Shown one piece after another: positions 20,201-29,769 of a DNA stretch of 64,000 nucleotides. Numbering within the stretch: position 1 is the first letter of the stretch; the number at the start of each line of letters is the position of its first letter. Location: contig JAKSZP010005261.1 of NCBI GenBank assembly GCA_022478985.1, positions 62,001 to 126,000 of the forward strand, in the 5' to 3' direction. The position numbers and the translations under genes were made by a program. The stretch comes from Massospora cicadina. Lineage: Eukaryota; Entomophthoromycota; Entomophthoromycetes; Entomophthorales; Entomophthoraceae. The notes beneath the pieces were generated by a model, which was given only the letters and a program-made list of their open reading frames with translations, was not told the origin of the DNA and ran no database searches.

Positions 20201-22224
20201 GCCCCTAGACCCTACTTTCAGACAATGGATTGAACTTCACCTCCCAGGTAGTACAAGAACTAACTTTGTTATTTAACACTACCAATAGTTTTGCTGCCCT
20301 TACCACCCATATACTAATGGGGTATTATAATGTGCTAACGGAACTCTTATTTCCATTTTACATAAGTTGGTTGCCTCGAATCCTGCCTTTTGGAACCACT
20401 ACCTACCCATCACTTTGCTTTCCTACAGGGTAAGCTACCACCGAGTCATAAAATTGTCCCCATAAAAAGCCCTATATGGGCATGCACCTTGGCTACTGTT
20501 GAGATTTTTGCCTATATTCCCAGCCTGCTAGATTACCTGGTATCGCTAGGGGAAAATTCCCTAAGGCGGAGTGAATTGGAAATTGGTTGACCCAAATTTT
20601 GGAGGAACTATGTTCGAGGATTTTAGGGTATTTATCTGGTCATATCTGTCAGGGATCAATCCAGATGAATACCTAATATCTCATCGGGCGGAGCGGCTGA
20701 CAAAATAAGGGCATTTGATAGTAATTAACTATCAGGTGTACTGATTGGGATTGGTTGGGTTTCATCACTGACTGATTGGGAATGCTTAATGAGTTGCGAG
20801 GCGAGTGATGCCACCTGCAACTAGCGAATCAATTGGTTAGTGAAGTGACTTGCCATAATGGGTAAAAAGTCTCATTACCTAAGCAGGTCGCTAGCCAATT
20901 ATGGATGATTTGCTTGGATCGAGAGGAAAATGTTAAGGATATGTTTCTGACTCTTTCCGTTTTGAGGTCTTGAGGATGTCTAATGTCAGAATCCTAGTCA
21001 GGATGGGAAAGACCATCGCTGCTGAGACGAGGAAGGGTGATTCAATGGCAACGGCTGCCATTTCATCGAAGAGGTGTCAACCAAGGGTTAGACAGCTGAA
21101 TCCCCTATAAATTCCCTAGAATTCACTATAATAAAAATCACAAAACACTCACTGATTGACACACATTTATAGTTGGAGAAGAACTAATAAAGAACATTAT
21201 TAGTTTGACTGTAGATTTGGTAATAGTCAGACTATCAGCATCTATCATGAAGATTCCATCTCAAGGATATTATTGCAGAAGGCAATGATTGGTAGACTCT
21301 CAGAGAAGAGTAGAGATCTAAGTGGGGATCTAGAGAAGAAGGGAACCACGGCTAAGGGATTGCTGCTGACTGTGTGTTGGGCTGAAGGAGACTGTCATCA
21401 GAGGATCTTAACGAAGATCAAGTGGACAGGATTATAGGGAACGAATCCCTAAGAGTGCAATATTCAGTATTATCAGAAATAACGGCTGAAGCGTTGGGCC
21501 TGAAGACAATTCTAACTTGACTACAGATAATAGTCGTCATACTATTATTGGATTATATATATTCTTACAATGCGAGGTGAACGAGGAAACCAAACCTGTG
21601 CAGTAGAAAGATTACTAGGGTTGACCTCCAATAATCAACTCCTAAAAGTAAAATTTTTACAGCTACCAAGTAGCGTCCAGCCATTGCTTGAGACCTCCAC
21701 AACTGAGATCTCTGAATTGACTATGAGGCCTTAGCCAAAGAAATTTTCTAGCTTAAAGCCCTAGTCACACAATAAATCATCTCCGCTGCAGGAAGAGAGA
21801 CATCCCAATATAACCTTGTCTGACCCTCCTTACCAACTTTCCAATTAGGTGACCTTGTTCTCTTCTATCACCATTGACCTGGAGGCTGACAAAATAAGCT
21901 AAACACGCTTTGGTCTGGACCCTATAAGGACATTCATAAGGTGAATTCTGAGTACTCCATTGCCAATGTCAGCCAGGGAACCATGGTCAATTGGGTGAAT
22001 GGCCTGTTCCTTCGGCCTATACCCCCTCTGACAGGATCTTGAGGGGGATTATCAGGATTCACGATAATGACAAGTTTGAGTTCCACACTTCCAAATTGAG
22101 CTGTAAAGAGTTGACTCTCAAAACTATCCAAATGAAAATGACTTCTGGATTCTCATCACTAATTCCTGAGTCACGTGGGTGGTTTTTCCACCGATCCAGT
22201 CAGATGAGTAGCGAAATACACTGA
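17197..22224 (+). pseudogene. Pol of element C (split by a solo LTR)
   Basis: PR, RT, RNase H and integrase in the order of B. The RT box reads YQDD (18832-18843), with both catalytic Asp codons kept. The clearest intact stretch is 19367-19738, with the end of RNase H: SKAERNYSVTKRECLAVFLA, a TDHSLL block and NADNLSRMQ. The integrase finger is recognisable (GHSTVGHG ... CMTCQSQ near 19850-19965). The core start SIDVVGPLSTG (near 20036) keeps its Asp; the later Glu region is destroyed (20300-20340). After the solo LTR (20497-21661) the C-terminal block resumes, runs into the 3' LTR and stops at 22222-22224, the same aligned site as in B. Inactive. Confidence 0.8.
20497..21661 (+). mobile_element. 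1165-bp solo LTR in integrase of element C
   Basis: Begins TGTTGAGATTTTTG and ends AAATTTTTACA. It is flanked by perfect GCTAC duplications (20492-20496 and 21662-21666). The empty site is seen in B, where ...TCAGCTACCCAGTAGCGTCC runs without a break (about 13496). The LTR holds CCCTATAAATTCCC near 21105 and a downstream AATAAA-like run. No matching internal region or second copy was found in the window. The perfect duplication suggests a younger insertion than C. Strand assumed from the TATA position. Confidence 0.9.
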
Positions 22225-22459
22225 GGATGCCCACAAGGCGGTCATTCTGGAAGACCAGGAAAGATCCTGAACAGATGGGTCTGAAACAATCCATGAGGCA
22301 CCGTGTCCCTACTCACCCTATAGATATTGATACCTTTTAACCTAATAAAATATTTGGTATTCTAACCATTTTCTATTTCCTTCTTGACCCTTTTGAAAAT
22401 TTGCAACTTCGAGCTACCTTCAGACCTCAGTGACTGTATAGAGGACTGTAACACCAACA
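22050..22459 (+). repeat. 3' LTR of element C
   Basis: Pairs with 14777-15188. The TG start has decayed to TA (TATCAGGATT against TGTTAGGATT); the end ACACCAACA is kept. Confidence 0.8.
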
Positions 22460-22464
22460 ATAGA

Positions 22465-24047
22465 CATAAGGAATGAAAAATAATAACATTGTGTAGCGGA
22501 CTATTGGCTTCCATCGGTGCTGTTGGGATGAGCAGCCTATCCAGATAGGGTCGCGCAATTTTTTTTTAATAATTTTGGGCTCATGGGCCCTCACATGTGA
22601 GCGGGTAACTGCAAAAACACAATCAGGGATAACATGCATGAAGGCGGAGGTAGACTGTTCCACGTCTACTCTACCCAATCTTTTATCATAAAGGATAGTT
22701 GTTTGTTGGTAGGGACAACCACATTAATTTTGTCAGGTTTGGTGTGACAGAACTGTGAGATATGGACATATTTTCTGCACTTGTAGCAGATGACCTGTTT
22801 CCACATATTTCTTTTGCAGAATTTTTTCAAACAAACTCACTTGGCCTTTGGAATTGGCCCCATTCGTTTTTTATTGGGTTTTTTCTCCTCATAACCCATA
22901 GGAGCAGTGTTGGATCTGTGAGAGATCTTACAGAGGCATCTAAGGTGGCCCCAAAAATGTGCAAGAATTTGACCATTTGCGCTATTTTATATCTGCAGTC
23001 AGCATGAGGATCTTTACCTTTTGAGCTCTTTGTTTCCTCACAGCACTGACTTCAAGGCAGTCCATGCATTGAAATTGGTTAATGCTCCTGCACCTGTAAG
23101 TATCTGTGCTTCCTGATAGAAGCGACTGGTTAAGGCTTTACTAGATTCATCTCTTTGGAACTGAATGCCAATAAACTCCTTCTTACAGTTGTCAAGGTGC
23201 TCCTGATGGCCAAACTCCCCTATAATAACAACCTTCACTTCTGCATATGACCATTTGCTGGCAGATAGAAGGGACAGAATGATATTCTGACTTTGGTGTC
23301 AAGGCAGTTTATAAAAGTGACCGCCTTCTGGTGATCCTCACACCCCACCATGGCCATCTCAAACAAATTGAAGAATGCCATGATATTGATACATTGAAAC
23401 TATGGCAATTTGGAGTTATCTGAAAATCCAAAGTCTCAGAGTATTTGCTGCCAATTTTTGAATGCCAGCTTATAGTTTTCACATAAGAGGAAAGGCGACA
23501 TACAGGGTAAGCTGCTGGGGGGTTCTTCACCTTTGTAGTATGCCTTGACTAGATTAAGTAAAACTGTCATCCCCAGACGATGAACTTTTCTTGATCAAAA
23601 AGGATCCACATTTGGAACCCTCATGATCACGGCCAGTGTTCCCTTCTAATGTGGATAGCTGATCAACGATGAGGTTTTCCACTTCTTGCAGCCAGACTTC
23701 CATGCTTTAAATTTTAGGTACTTCTGTCATAGTGCATCTAGTCCTTGGCCAGCTGGCGGGTTTTGTCAGTTTATCGTCTGCAGCTTATACTAGCAGCATG
23801 TCTTGATCCTGCACCTTGATCATGTCTGAGCCCTGCTTCATCATAATCCCCTCAATCGTGACAACTCAGCCCATTAATTATTCTCCTTGCTGAGATATGG
23901 AATACACAGCTGTAGCTTCAAACTCCAACAACTCAGTCCAGAGTCCCTTAACCTCAGCTTGGTTGTGAGTCTTCATGTCACTGACTAACAAGTATAGCTT
24001 TGTGACTTCTTTATTAACATCTATATGCTGCTTTATGAATAGTGGAT
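22465..24047 (-). pseudogene. Gag (capsid and zinc knuckle) of element A
   Basis: Minus-strand Gag remnant. A zinc knuckle CX2CX4HX4C (C-Y-K-C ... H ... C) is at 22747-22788. Upstream, a 66-codon open piece at 23038-23238 carries KKEFIGIQFQRDESSKALTS and RFYQEAQIL, matching the Gag capsid block of B (QALMGIQLNKGENPMEFANQFY). Earlier sequence (23600-24047) has helical, charged runs such as VWLQEVENLIVDQLSTLEG. This piece was separated from the pol of A by insertion of C. Frameshifts and stops are common. Confidence 0.7.
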
Positions 24048-24052
24048 AGACC

Positions 24053-24618
24053 TGTCAGGATTTTAACCAGATGAATCCTTCCAATAGTATTCAAATTAGG
24101 GGTTTTGGTTAGTCAGGTCTAATTGCCAGCTAATCGCCTAATTCAATACTATCAAATGATATATATATTTTTGAGTTTAGGTTTGACAGAAGCTGCGTTC
24201 ACCACCAAAATGCCATCTGAAGGTCATTGTGGGAGTTTTCAGCGGAAAGCTGATGAATCCGTTATGACTTGTCCAAAATGGTTCCATCATCCAATTTGGA
24301 GTACCGGCAACTCATGCCAAGGATGCTTAATTCCTATTTATTTAAGAGTTCATATATGATTGACTAGCAATTTATGCTGATGATAGATTGACCTAATATT
24401 CATTTGGTGATCAGTGAGCAGATCTAAGAGGGAATCACTATGAAGAGTTTATTATCTGATAGAGATTTTGGGATCAAGAGGCCAATGGGTTTTTGGCAAG
24501 ATGATTGGCCAAAGAGCACTTGGGCGCAGTAGCCCTGAAAGTGGTATAAATAGTCGTTCATTCCCTTTAAATAAACATCTCTTGTTTGCTTATCTTTTCC
24601 TATTTGTTTGAAGTAGCA
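24053..24618 (+). mobile_element. Solo LTR in the gag region of element A
   Basis: Begins TGTCAGGATTTTAACCAG and ends AAGTAGCA. It is flanked by AGACC (24048-24052) and AGAGC (24619-24623), a 5-bp duplication with one change. The first 30 bases resemble the LTR of element E (TGGGATATTAACCAGATTTT). A TATAAATAG lies near 24545 and an AATAAA near 24570, supporting plus orientation. No coding content. Confidence 0.6.
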
Positions 24619-24623
24619 AGAGC

Positions 24624-24969
24624 CACTAGAGTGGGGAAGATAGGATAGGAGATCCCCCAAAGGCGCGGGTGATCATGCCTGAAGTGGCTGGCACTGCCAG
24701 CTCCCATACCTCCTTCTTATGAGGAACCAGTGGGAACCTGGCCAGCTGGCTACCAGTGCTGAGCTGCATAGCCACCAACCCTAGCGGGGTGCAGCGCGGG
24801 AGGTGCCATAGCCACCCAATAAGGGGGATGGACTCGCCAGGGCATGCCCAGATGGGTTGGTGAAGGGTTGCGAGGGTGGGGCAGCGCAGAAGTGTCTGAG
24901 CCACCCAGGAAGGGGACAGGACTTGCCGGGGCACACGCTGAGGACGCCTGGGGCTAAAGGCGAAGCCAT
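24624..24969 (-). pseudogene. GC-rich N-terminal Gag leader of element A
   Basis: A minus-strand frame opening at ATG 24969 reads a Pro/Gly/Ser-rich sequence (MASPLAPGVLSVCPGKSCP at its start) for about 60 codons, then stops. A second frame (24626-24934) overlaps it. By position this is the start of the Gag of A, comparable to the Pro/Gly-rich MSGGAGPPGMPGKPRVP start in element G. Base composition is far more GC-rich than the surroundings, partly because of a 90-bp repeat. The call is mainly positional. Confidence 0.4.
24787..24960. repeat. Two GC-rich 90-bp tandem units
   Basis: GCAGCGCGGGAGGTGCCATAG at 24791 recurs as GCAGCGCAGAAGTGTCTGAG at 24881. Each is followed by CCACCCA(A/G)(T/G)AAGGGG, then GGACT(C/T)GCC(A/G)GGGCA. 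A partial third unit (GCATAGCCACCAACCC) lies just before. This is a minisatellite within the Gag leader of A. Confidence 0.6.
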
Positions 24970-25273
24970 TGGTGGTTATTTGGTAGATTTGACGCAGGAC
25001 TTATAGAGTTTGGTACACTGATGAAGGTGAAATAGCAAAGGGCCACCAGTCTTCATACTAGTTGGCCTGGCACACTAGCGGAGCCCAAGGTCGATTTTGC
25101 AACAAGACTCATACAATTTTCACAGCCAATTCCATTCTTACATATTATAGGTATGCAACTTTGGGAGTTCCAGCACGCTTCAACCTCAACTTGGCCACTC
25201 CCCTTTTTCACTCACCAGTTCTCCACTTACTTCTCTTTAACTCAATAACTTATGGACAACGTCAAACCAGAAC

Positions 25274-25291
25274 CCCCTGTAGTAAGGAACA
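25274..25291 (-). promoter_or_regulatory. Primer-binding site of element A
   Basis: Read on the minus strand: TGTTCCTTACTACAGGGG, followed by GTTCTGG, starting 2 bases inside the right LTR. It matches the B and F sites (TGGCGCTCACTACAGGGG and TGGTGCTCACTACAGGGG) at most positions. This fixes the orientation of A and its 5' LTR edge. Confidence 0.6.
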
Positions 25292-25293
25292 CT

Positions 25294-25995
25294 TGATGAA
25301 AAGTGGTCACTGAACAGGTTCGTGAGGGTATTCCTTAAATTAATACAATTTTACTGTTTGATGACAGAAAAAAGGAATCTGAGCCAATAATTATTCAGTT
25401 AACACATGGTCGTTGTTCACTACAAAATCTAAGAACTCTCATTTTGATCAAATAAAACAAAAAAATTTAGTAAAAGCTATTATATCGAGAACAAGAGATT
25501 TTCATTAGGGAAATGCTCCCACATATATATAGTATTTTGGCATCTTAGTGTCCTTCTATTAGAATCATCATCATTAGTTGTTGGAGAATAACTTTGCACT
25601 CATTGAACAGCAGCTTCGGCATGCCATTGATTAAACTTCCTTCACCTCAATTTCGCAGGATAGAAGATCCTGCCCTCAAGCTGATGAACTATCAGGTTCA
25701 CTACCCAACAAATAAGGAGTCTTAATTATCAAATTACTTTTAATTTTAACTCAGAGCTCACTCCCTCAGAAGCCTACAATCACTAATACTTGTAATCTAT
25801 ATTTTAATCATCCCCAATCAATTCACTGGTATCAGAACACATTGAAAATCATAATCTGGTCATATTGCCAAAAAGACTCTTATAGTAGCTTGTCTCTCCA
25901 CATCTCATACAGTTCCATGTGAAGTTTAAGCAATGTAAGTTTTATGATAGCCTCTCTAGCAACGGCCCATTTCTATAAAGCCGATACCCCCTTGC
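25294..25995 (-). repeat. 5' LTR of element A
   Basis: Pairs with 3047-3722. The left edge TGATGAAAAGTGGTCACT adjoins the minus-strand primer-binding site. Similarity fades after GATACCCCC near 25990, which sets the outer edge approximately. Confidence 0.6.
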
Positions 25996-26199
25996 ACATC
26001 AATTTTGCTTGTCATGAGATTATGATAAATTTTGCTTCTCATATGAGGACGCTTGCCATGAAAAGCTATGCAGCTCTGTTAAAGCGAAGTTTTTTTAGCA
26101 CTAGGTGGCTCAACCTACAGGGTGATACACAAATCTTTATTTAAACACTCCTGATCTCTAAGAGCTTGTGGTGAAGGCAGGGGTAAGTTGAGGCGTCGA

Positions 26200-29100
26200 G
26201 GAAGGGTGGGGAAAAGCTTTGCCAAAGCCAGGTGTCCGCTTGAACTGACCTATTGGCCCATGAAAACATAATAATACTCTCAGAGCCATATTGAAATGAA
26301 CCTGAAAGTGGGTGATTATGTGGGGCAGCGTCTACAGAGTAAAGCCAAAATTGGCGCGAAGATATAGATTATGAATAGTCCATATCAATACGCCAAATGA
26401 CAGGACCCTCAATGATTGGGAGCAATTAAGGGAGTGAGAGTTTGAACATGAAGACCTGAACAGGGTGCTTTATCCAGGGCTCTACTCGCAGGAGTCCGCG
26501 GACCTTGCTTCAGAAAGGGGCTATGAGGGAGCAAGTAAAGAAGCGGTGGAGGTGGGAGTCTATCAGCTCCGCACATCTTGGGCAACTGTTGTGCTGAAAG
26601 GTGGGTTCAATTCGATTCCCTTTTCTGTATGATCAGTGTAGAACACACCACAGCTTATTTGACATTTTTGCTGAAAGAACAGGATGGATAACTTCCTTCC
26701 AGAGCCCTTGAGATCACATTCCACAGCGGTGGGTAAAAGTTCAAGGAGGCAAGGCTGCATTGGGGGTCTTTCCAAAGGGTGGAGGCGGGAGATAACAATC
26801 CTCCCATTGTGGACCAGGGTGTGATGCCAGGGGCTGATCCCAGGGCCCCTCATTTTATAAGGGGATGCGTGGTAGATCCATACCCCTACCCTCTTAAGTT
26901 CAAGGTGGACCTGGTTCCAAAAACTTGATGAGGGTTTGAGGCTGTGGCCTGGGTGGTTTATTAGCCATTCCCCAACAACTATTGGAGAGGCCCGTGTGAG
27001 CCCTAGTGAGGCCGCTAAACCCTGTCATAAGGCTGGACCCCACTGGGGCATTGGATCCATATCTCAGCAAATGATGGGCTTAAGAAACACCGTCATTATT
27101 AAAGTGGCATAAGACCTAGCATCCAAAAGACCTAAGCCCCCTTCAGTGCAGGGCTGGGATGTTGTGGTCAGAGCTGTGGGTGGGTGGTTGGATCCCCATA
27201 TCCAGTAGCAGAGTATCACATGCGACCTCAAGTAGAAACTGTCCAAGAAGGGACAGACATGAGCTAGGAACCATAATTTTGATAGCAGAAAAACATTCGC
27301 GGTCAGGGCACGCCCCGGGGAGTGATATGACTGCAGAACCAGCTGGCTACAAGAAAGTTTATTACATCAAGAAAGTGATCCTCATTATCCCTGATAGCAA
27401 CCCCTTGTGGTGTGATGAGGACACCTAGGTGCCTAAAGGTGCCCGGGTAGGTTCCAGACCAAAAGTTAGTGGAAAAGATGGGAACCAACTTGTACTATAA
27501 TGGTTTTAGAAGTGTTAACTTTTGCATTGGATCGCTTTGGAGTAGCAATTTAAGGCCTCCATGGCCAGGTCTAGGTCCTTTTGTAACCAACCGCCACTGC
27601 TATGTCATTATCAAAGGGTATGGTGCGGGTGAGGGGGGTTTCCCAGGAACCTGAATACCTAACCAGTCGTTCCTGGAGTAGGGACAGAAGAAAATCCAAA
27701 GCTATATTGAACAAGATCAAGCTCAGTGGATCCCCTTGACGGAGACCCTGTTCAACCATCACCGCTGCTGTAAAGCCCGTTGAGGAAAATACCCTAGTGT
27801 AAAGCTGGGCGTAAAGCGCTGATAGCCATGTCCTAGCTTGTGGTGAGATGTGGAGATGGGTTAGGGAGGCGTCAAAAAACTTCCAAGTTCACCTAACAAT
27901 ATGATTTTTCCATATCCAGAAGAGCCACAAAACCATGCGTATGAGATGAGTTAGCTGACAAGGTTGCCAGAAGCTCATTGTAATTGTTCTAAATCAATCT
28001 CCCTAAAATAAAGCCATGATGAGCTGGGTTGAGGCGTGGTGCTGCTCACTTAAACATGAGGTTAGCTAGAAGTTAAGTAAATAACTTGTGATCTGTGTTC
28101 AATAGTGACATTGATCTCCAGTTTTCTAAGTCCTCCCAGCTTGCTTCCTTATGGATAAGGGTCATAAATGATCCTATCGAGTCAGTAGGCTCCCCCTTCT
28201 TTCAAGAGGGTCGAGAAGAGGGGCTGGAGGGACTTTGTAACTGTGATAAATTCACTAGATTACTTCAAATGAGATACCATCTAGGCCGGGGCCTCTAGGC
28301 GCGGGCTGTGGAGTAGAATGTCCATTACTTCTTGCTGTGTGATTGGTGCCAGAAGTTCAGCATCTGCTGAGAAATTAACCGTTGGTTCTGGAGCCCCTCT
28401 AATGAGTTCTTGAACTTCAACTGGGTTCTCCCAGGAGCCTTGAAGAGGGCTGAATAGTACCAATGAATCTCACTGGTGATCTCCTCCTTGTTTGTGGTGA
28501 TGGTGGTCCCCACCCTAAGGGTTGCCATCTCCTGATCCTTTGAGCGAGATTTTTGTTTCTGGTAGAAGAAATGGGTGGGGCATTCCAAATGGGTGTAGTA
28601 ACGCGATGATGTGAAGTTTGCTGCCCGTTCCTCTTATTCAGTAAGTTCCCACTGATACATCTTGTGGGCCACTTCCCACGACTCCAACCATTGAGAGGAA
28701 GGCGCCAGTTGGAAATTCCTTACAAGGTAACTTCTTCTAGCTTCAGCCTGTCTGACTTTAGCCTGGGCTGCCATCATTCGAGCCTTAGCATAGTTGTATG
28801 CTACTTTTAAAATCCTTGCCTTTTTATCTGCCCATTTTTCTTTGCAAAGTTTGTAAATGAGGAGACTCTAGGTTTTTTGGCCCACAAATGGCCGCATTTA
28901 CTTATTTCCATTTACAAACTGGTTGTTCATGAGCCCTGGAGTAATCCTTGGCCAAAACCTCCTTGATAGTCTGTGGATGGTTGTCAGGATCACTTTGAGG
29001 GATCTGTGGTCGCTTATAGTGTTATCCTGGGTTATGGGAGAAGAAACTTGACCCACCAGCAAGGGGCCCACTAGGGCCATATCAATCCTTAAAGCTGATA

Positions 29101-29750
29101 TGAATTTCTGACCTGACCTTGGATCCGAGACATACAGCCAGGGCCAGATGCTGATGGGGGAATGGTATCTGTGAATCCACTTGAACTGAGGAAATCCTGA
29201 AGCCGAGCAGTACCCATATGTCTTGTGTTGCCAAAAGAAATATGTCACTCACCAAACTTAAAATTTGTATCAAAATCACCCATAAACACTGTGTTGCGTG
29301 GGAGTTGTAGTAGAGCAAGTTTTAAAAGCTGGTCCTGCTCCAGGCCCGCATTTGGCAGGTATATGCTTGCAGCAAAGAAGGAAAACTCAGGGGTAGATAA
29401 ATTAGCCAAGATAAGGTGATCATCAAGATATTTTGAAAATTGGTGGGTTTTCACCTGAAGGTTGAGGATAATAAAGACCTACATACTTTGTCCAAAAAGA
29501 GTTACCTCCAAATTGGTCATTCCATGCTTCTATTTCAGAGGGGGGACATGGGGCTCCTGAATGGGTATGATATCCACACAAGTCGACCTGAAGTTGTGGA
29601 GAAGGCGGATTCTCCACTTGTAATCCCGCAGCCCATTAAAGTTAATGGACTGCAGGGTCAGGGGGCCCCTCTGGGGCCTCATAGCTGTCCCCCTCCATAC
29701 CCCAGGGGGTTACCAGAGCTTAAACCTGCATCCATAAGGATGCTCATTTA
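26200..29750 (-). pseudogene. ORF2 of LINE2: endonuclease and reverse transcriptase
   Basis: Endonuclease region: minus-strand pieces include FSFFAASIYLPNAG and NTVFMGDFDTNFKFGE (29245-29454), matching the IYAP and GDFN blocks of apurinic-type LINE endonucleases, and ISDHRSLKVIL (28898-29248), the SDH block. RT: QGLRQGDPLSLILFNIALDF at 27571-27762, the classic GxxQGDPLSPxLFN block, followed by FDNDIAVAV in place of FADD. A C-terminal region with EGGLGLLDARSYATLI (27064-27246) matches GGMGLIDFESHA in LINE1. Stops and frameshifts break every domain. This enzyme nicks target DNA and copies RNA in place; this copy is dead. Confidence 0.8.
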
Positions 29751-29769
29751 AAGTCCTTGAGCCTGACTT

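Larger units (their letters stand above)
14777..22459 (+). mobile_element. Ty3/gypsy element C, sister copy of B, older
   Basis: Same layout as B, with LTRs at 14777-15188 and 22050-22459. The flanks GTAGT (14772-14776) and ATAGA (22460-22464) could be a 5-bp duplication worn by two changes. It lies in element A, in the same orientation as B. A 1165-bp solo LTR interrupts the integrase region. Gag and pol are more broken than in B, with many frameshifts and stops, yet C keeps residues lost in B (RT box DD, first integrase Asp). Comparing the two recovers most of the family's domain plan. Confidence 0.8.
3047..25995 (-). mobile_element. Ty3/gypsy element A, host of nested copies B and C
   Basis: Two related flanks lie at about 3047-3722 and 25294-25995, and both start with TG(T/A)TGAAAAGTGGTCACT after ACT. 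Between them, on the minus strand and in the order expected for gypsy, lie a primer-binding site (25274-25291), a Gag leader, Gag with a zinc knuckle, a pol middle part, RT, RNase H and integrase. B, C and a solo LTR interrupt this order. Removing them leaves a gypsy element of about 8 kb. All parts carry many stops. The outer LTR edge near 25995 and the target duplication are not resolved. Confidence 0.7.

Noticed and set aside
22465..24047. A separate minus-strand gypsy element containing only gag
   Set aside because: It lies in the right order and orientation to be the gag of element A, displaced by insertions B and C, and the primer-binding site and right LTR of A follow it.
29440..29751. 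103-codon plus-strand open frame
   Set aside because: It lies opposite the endonuclease region of LINE2, and shows no motif of its own.
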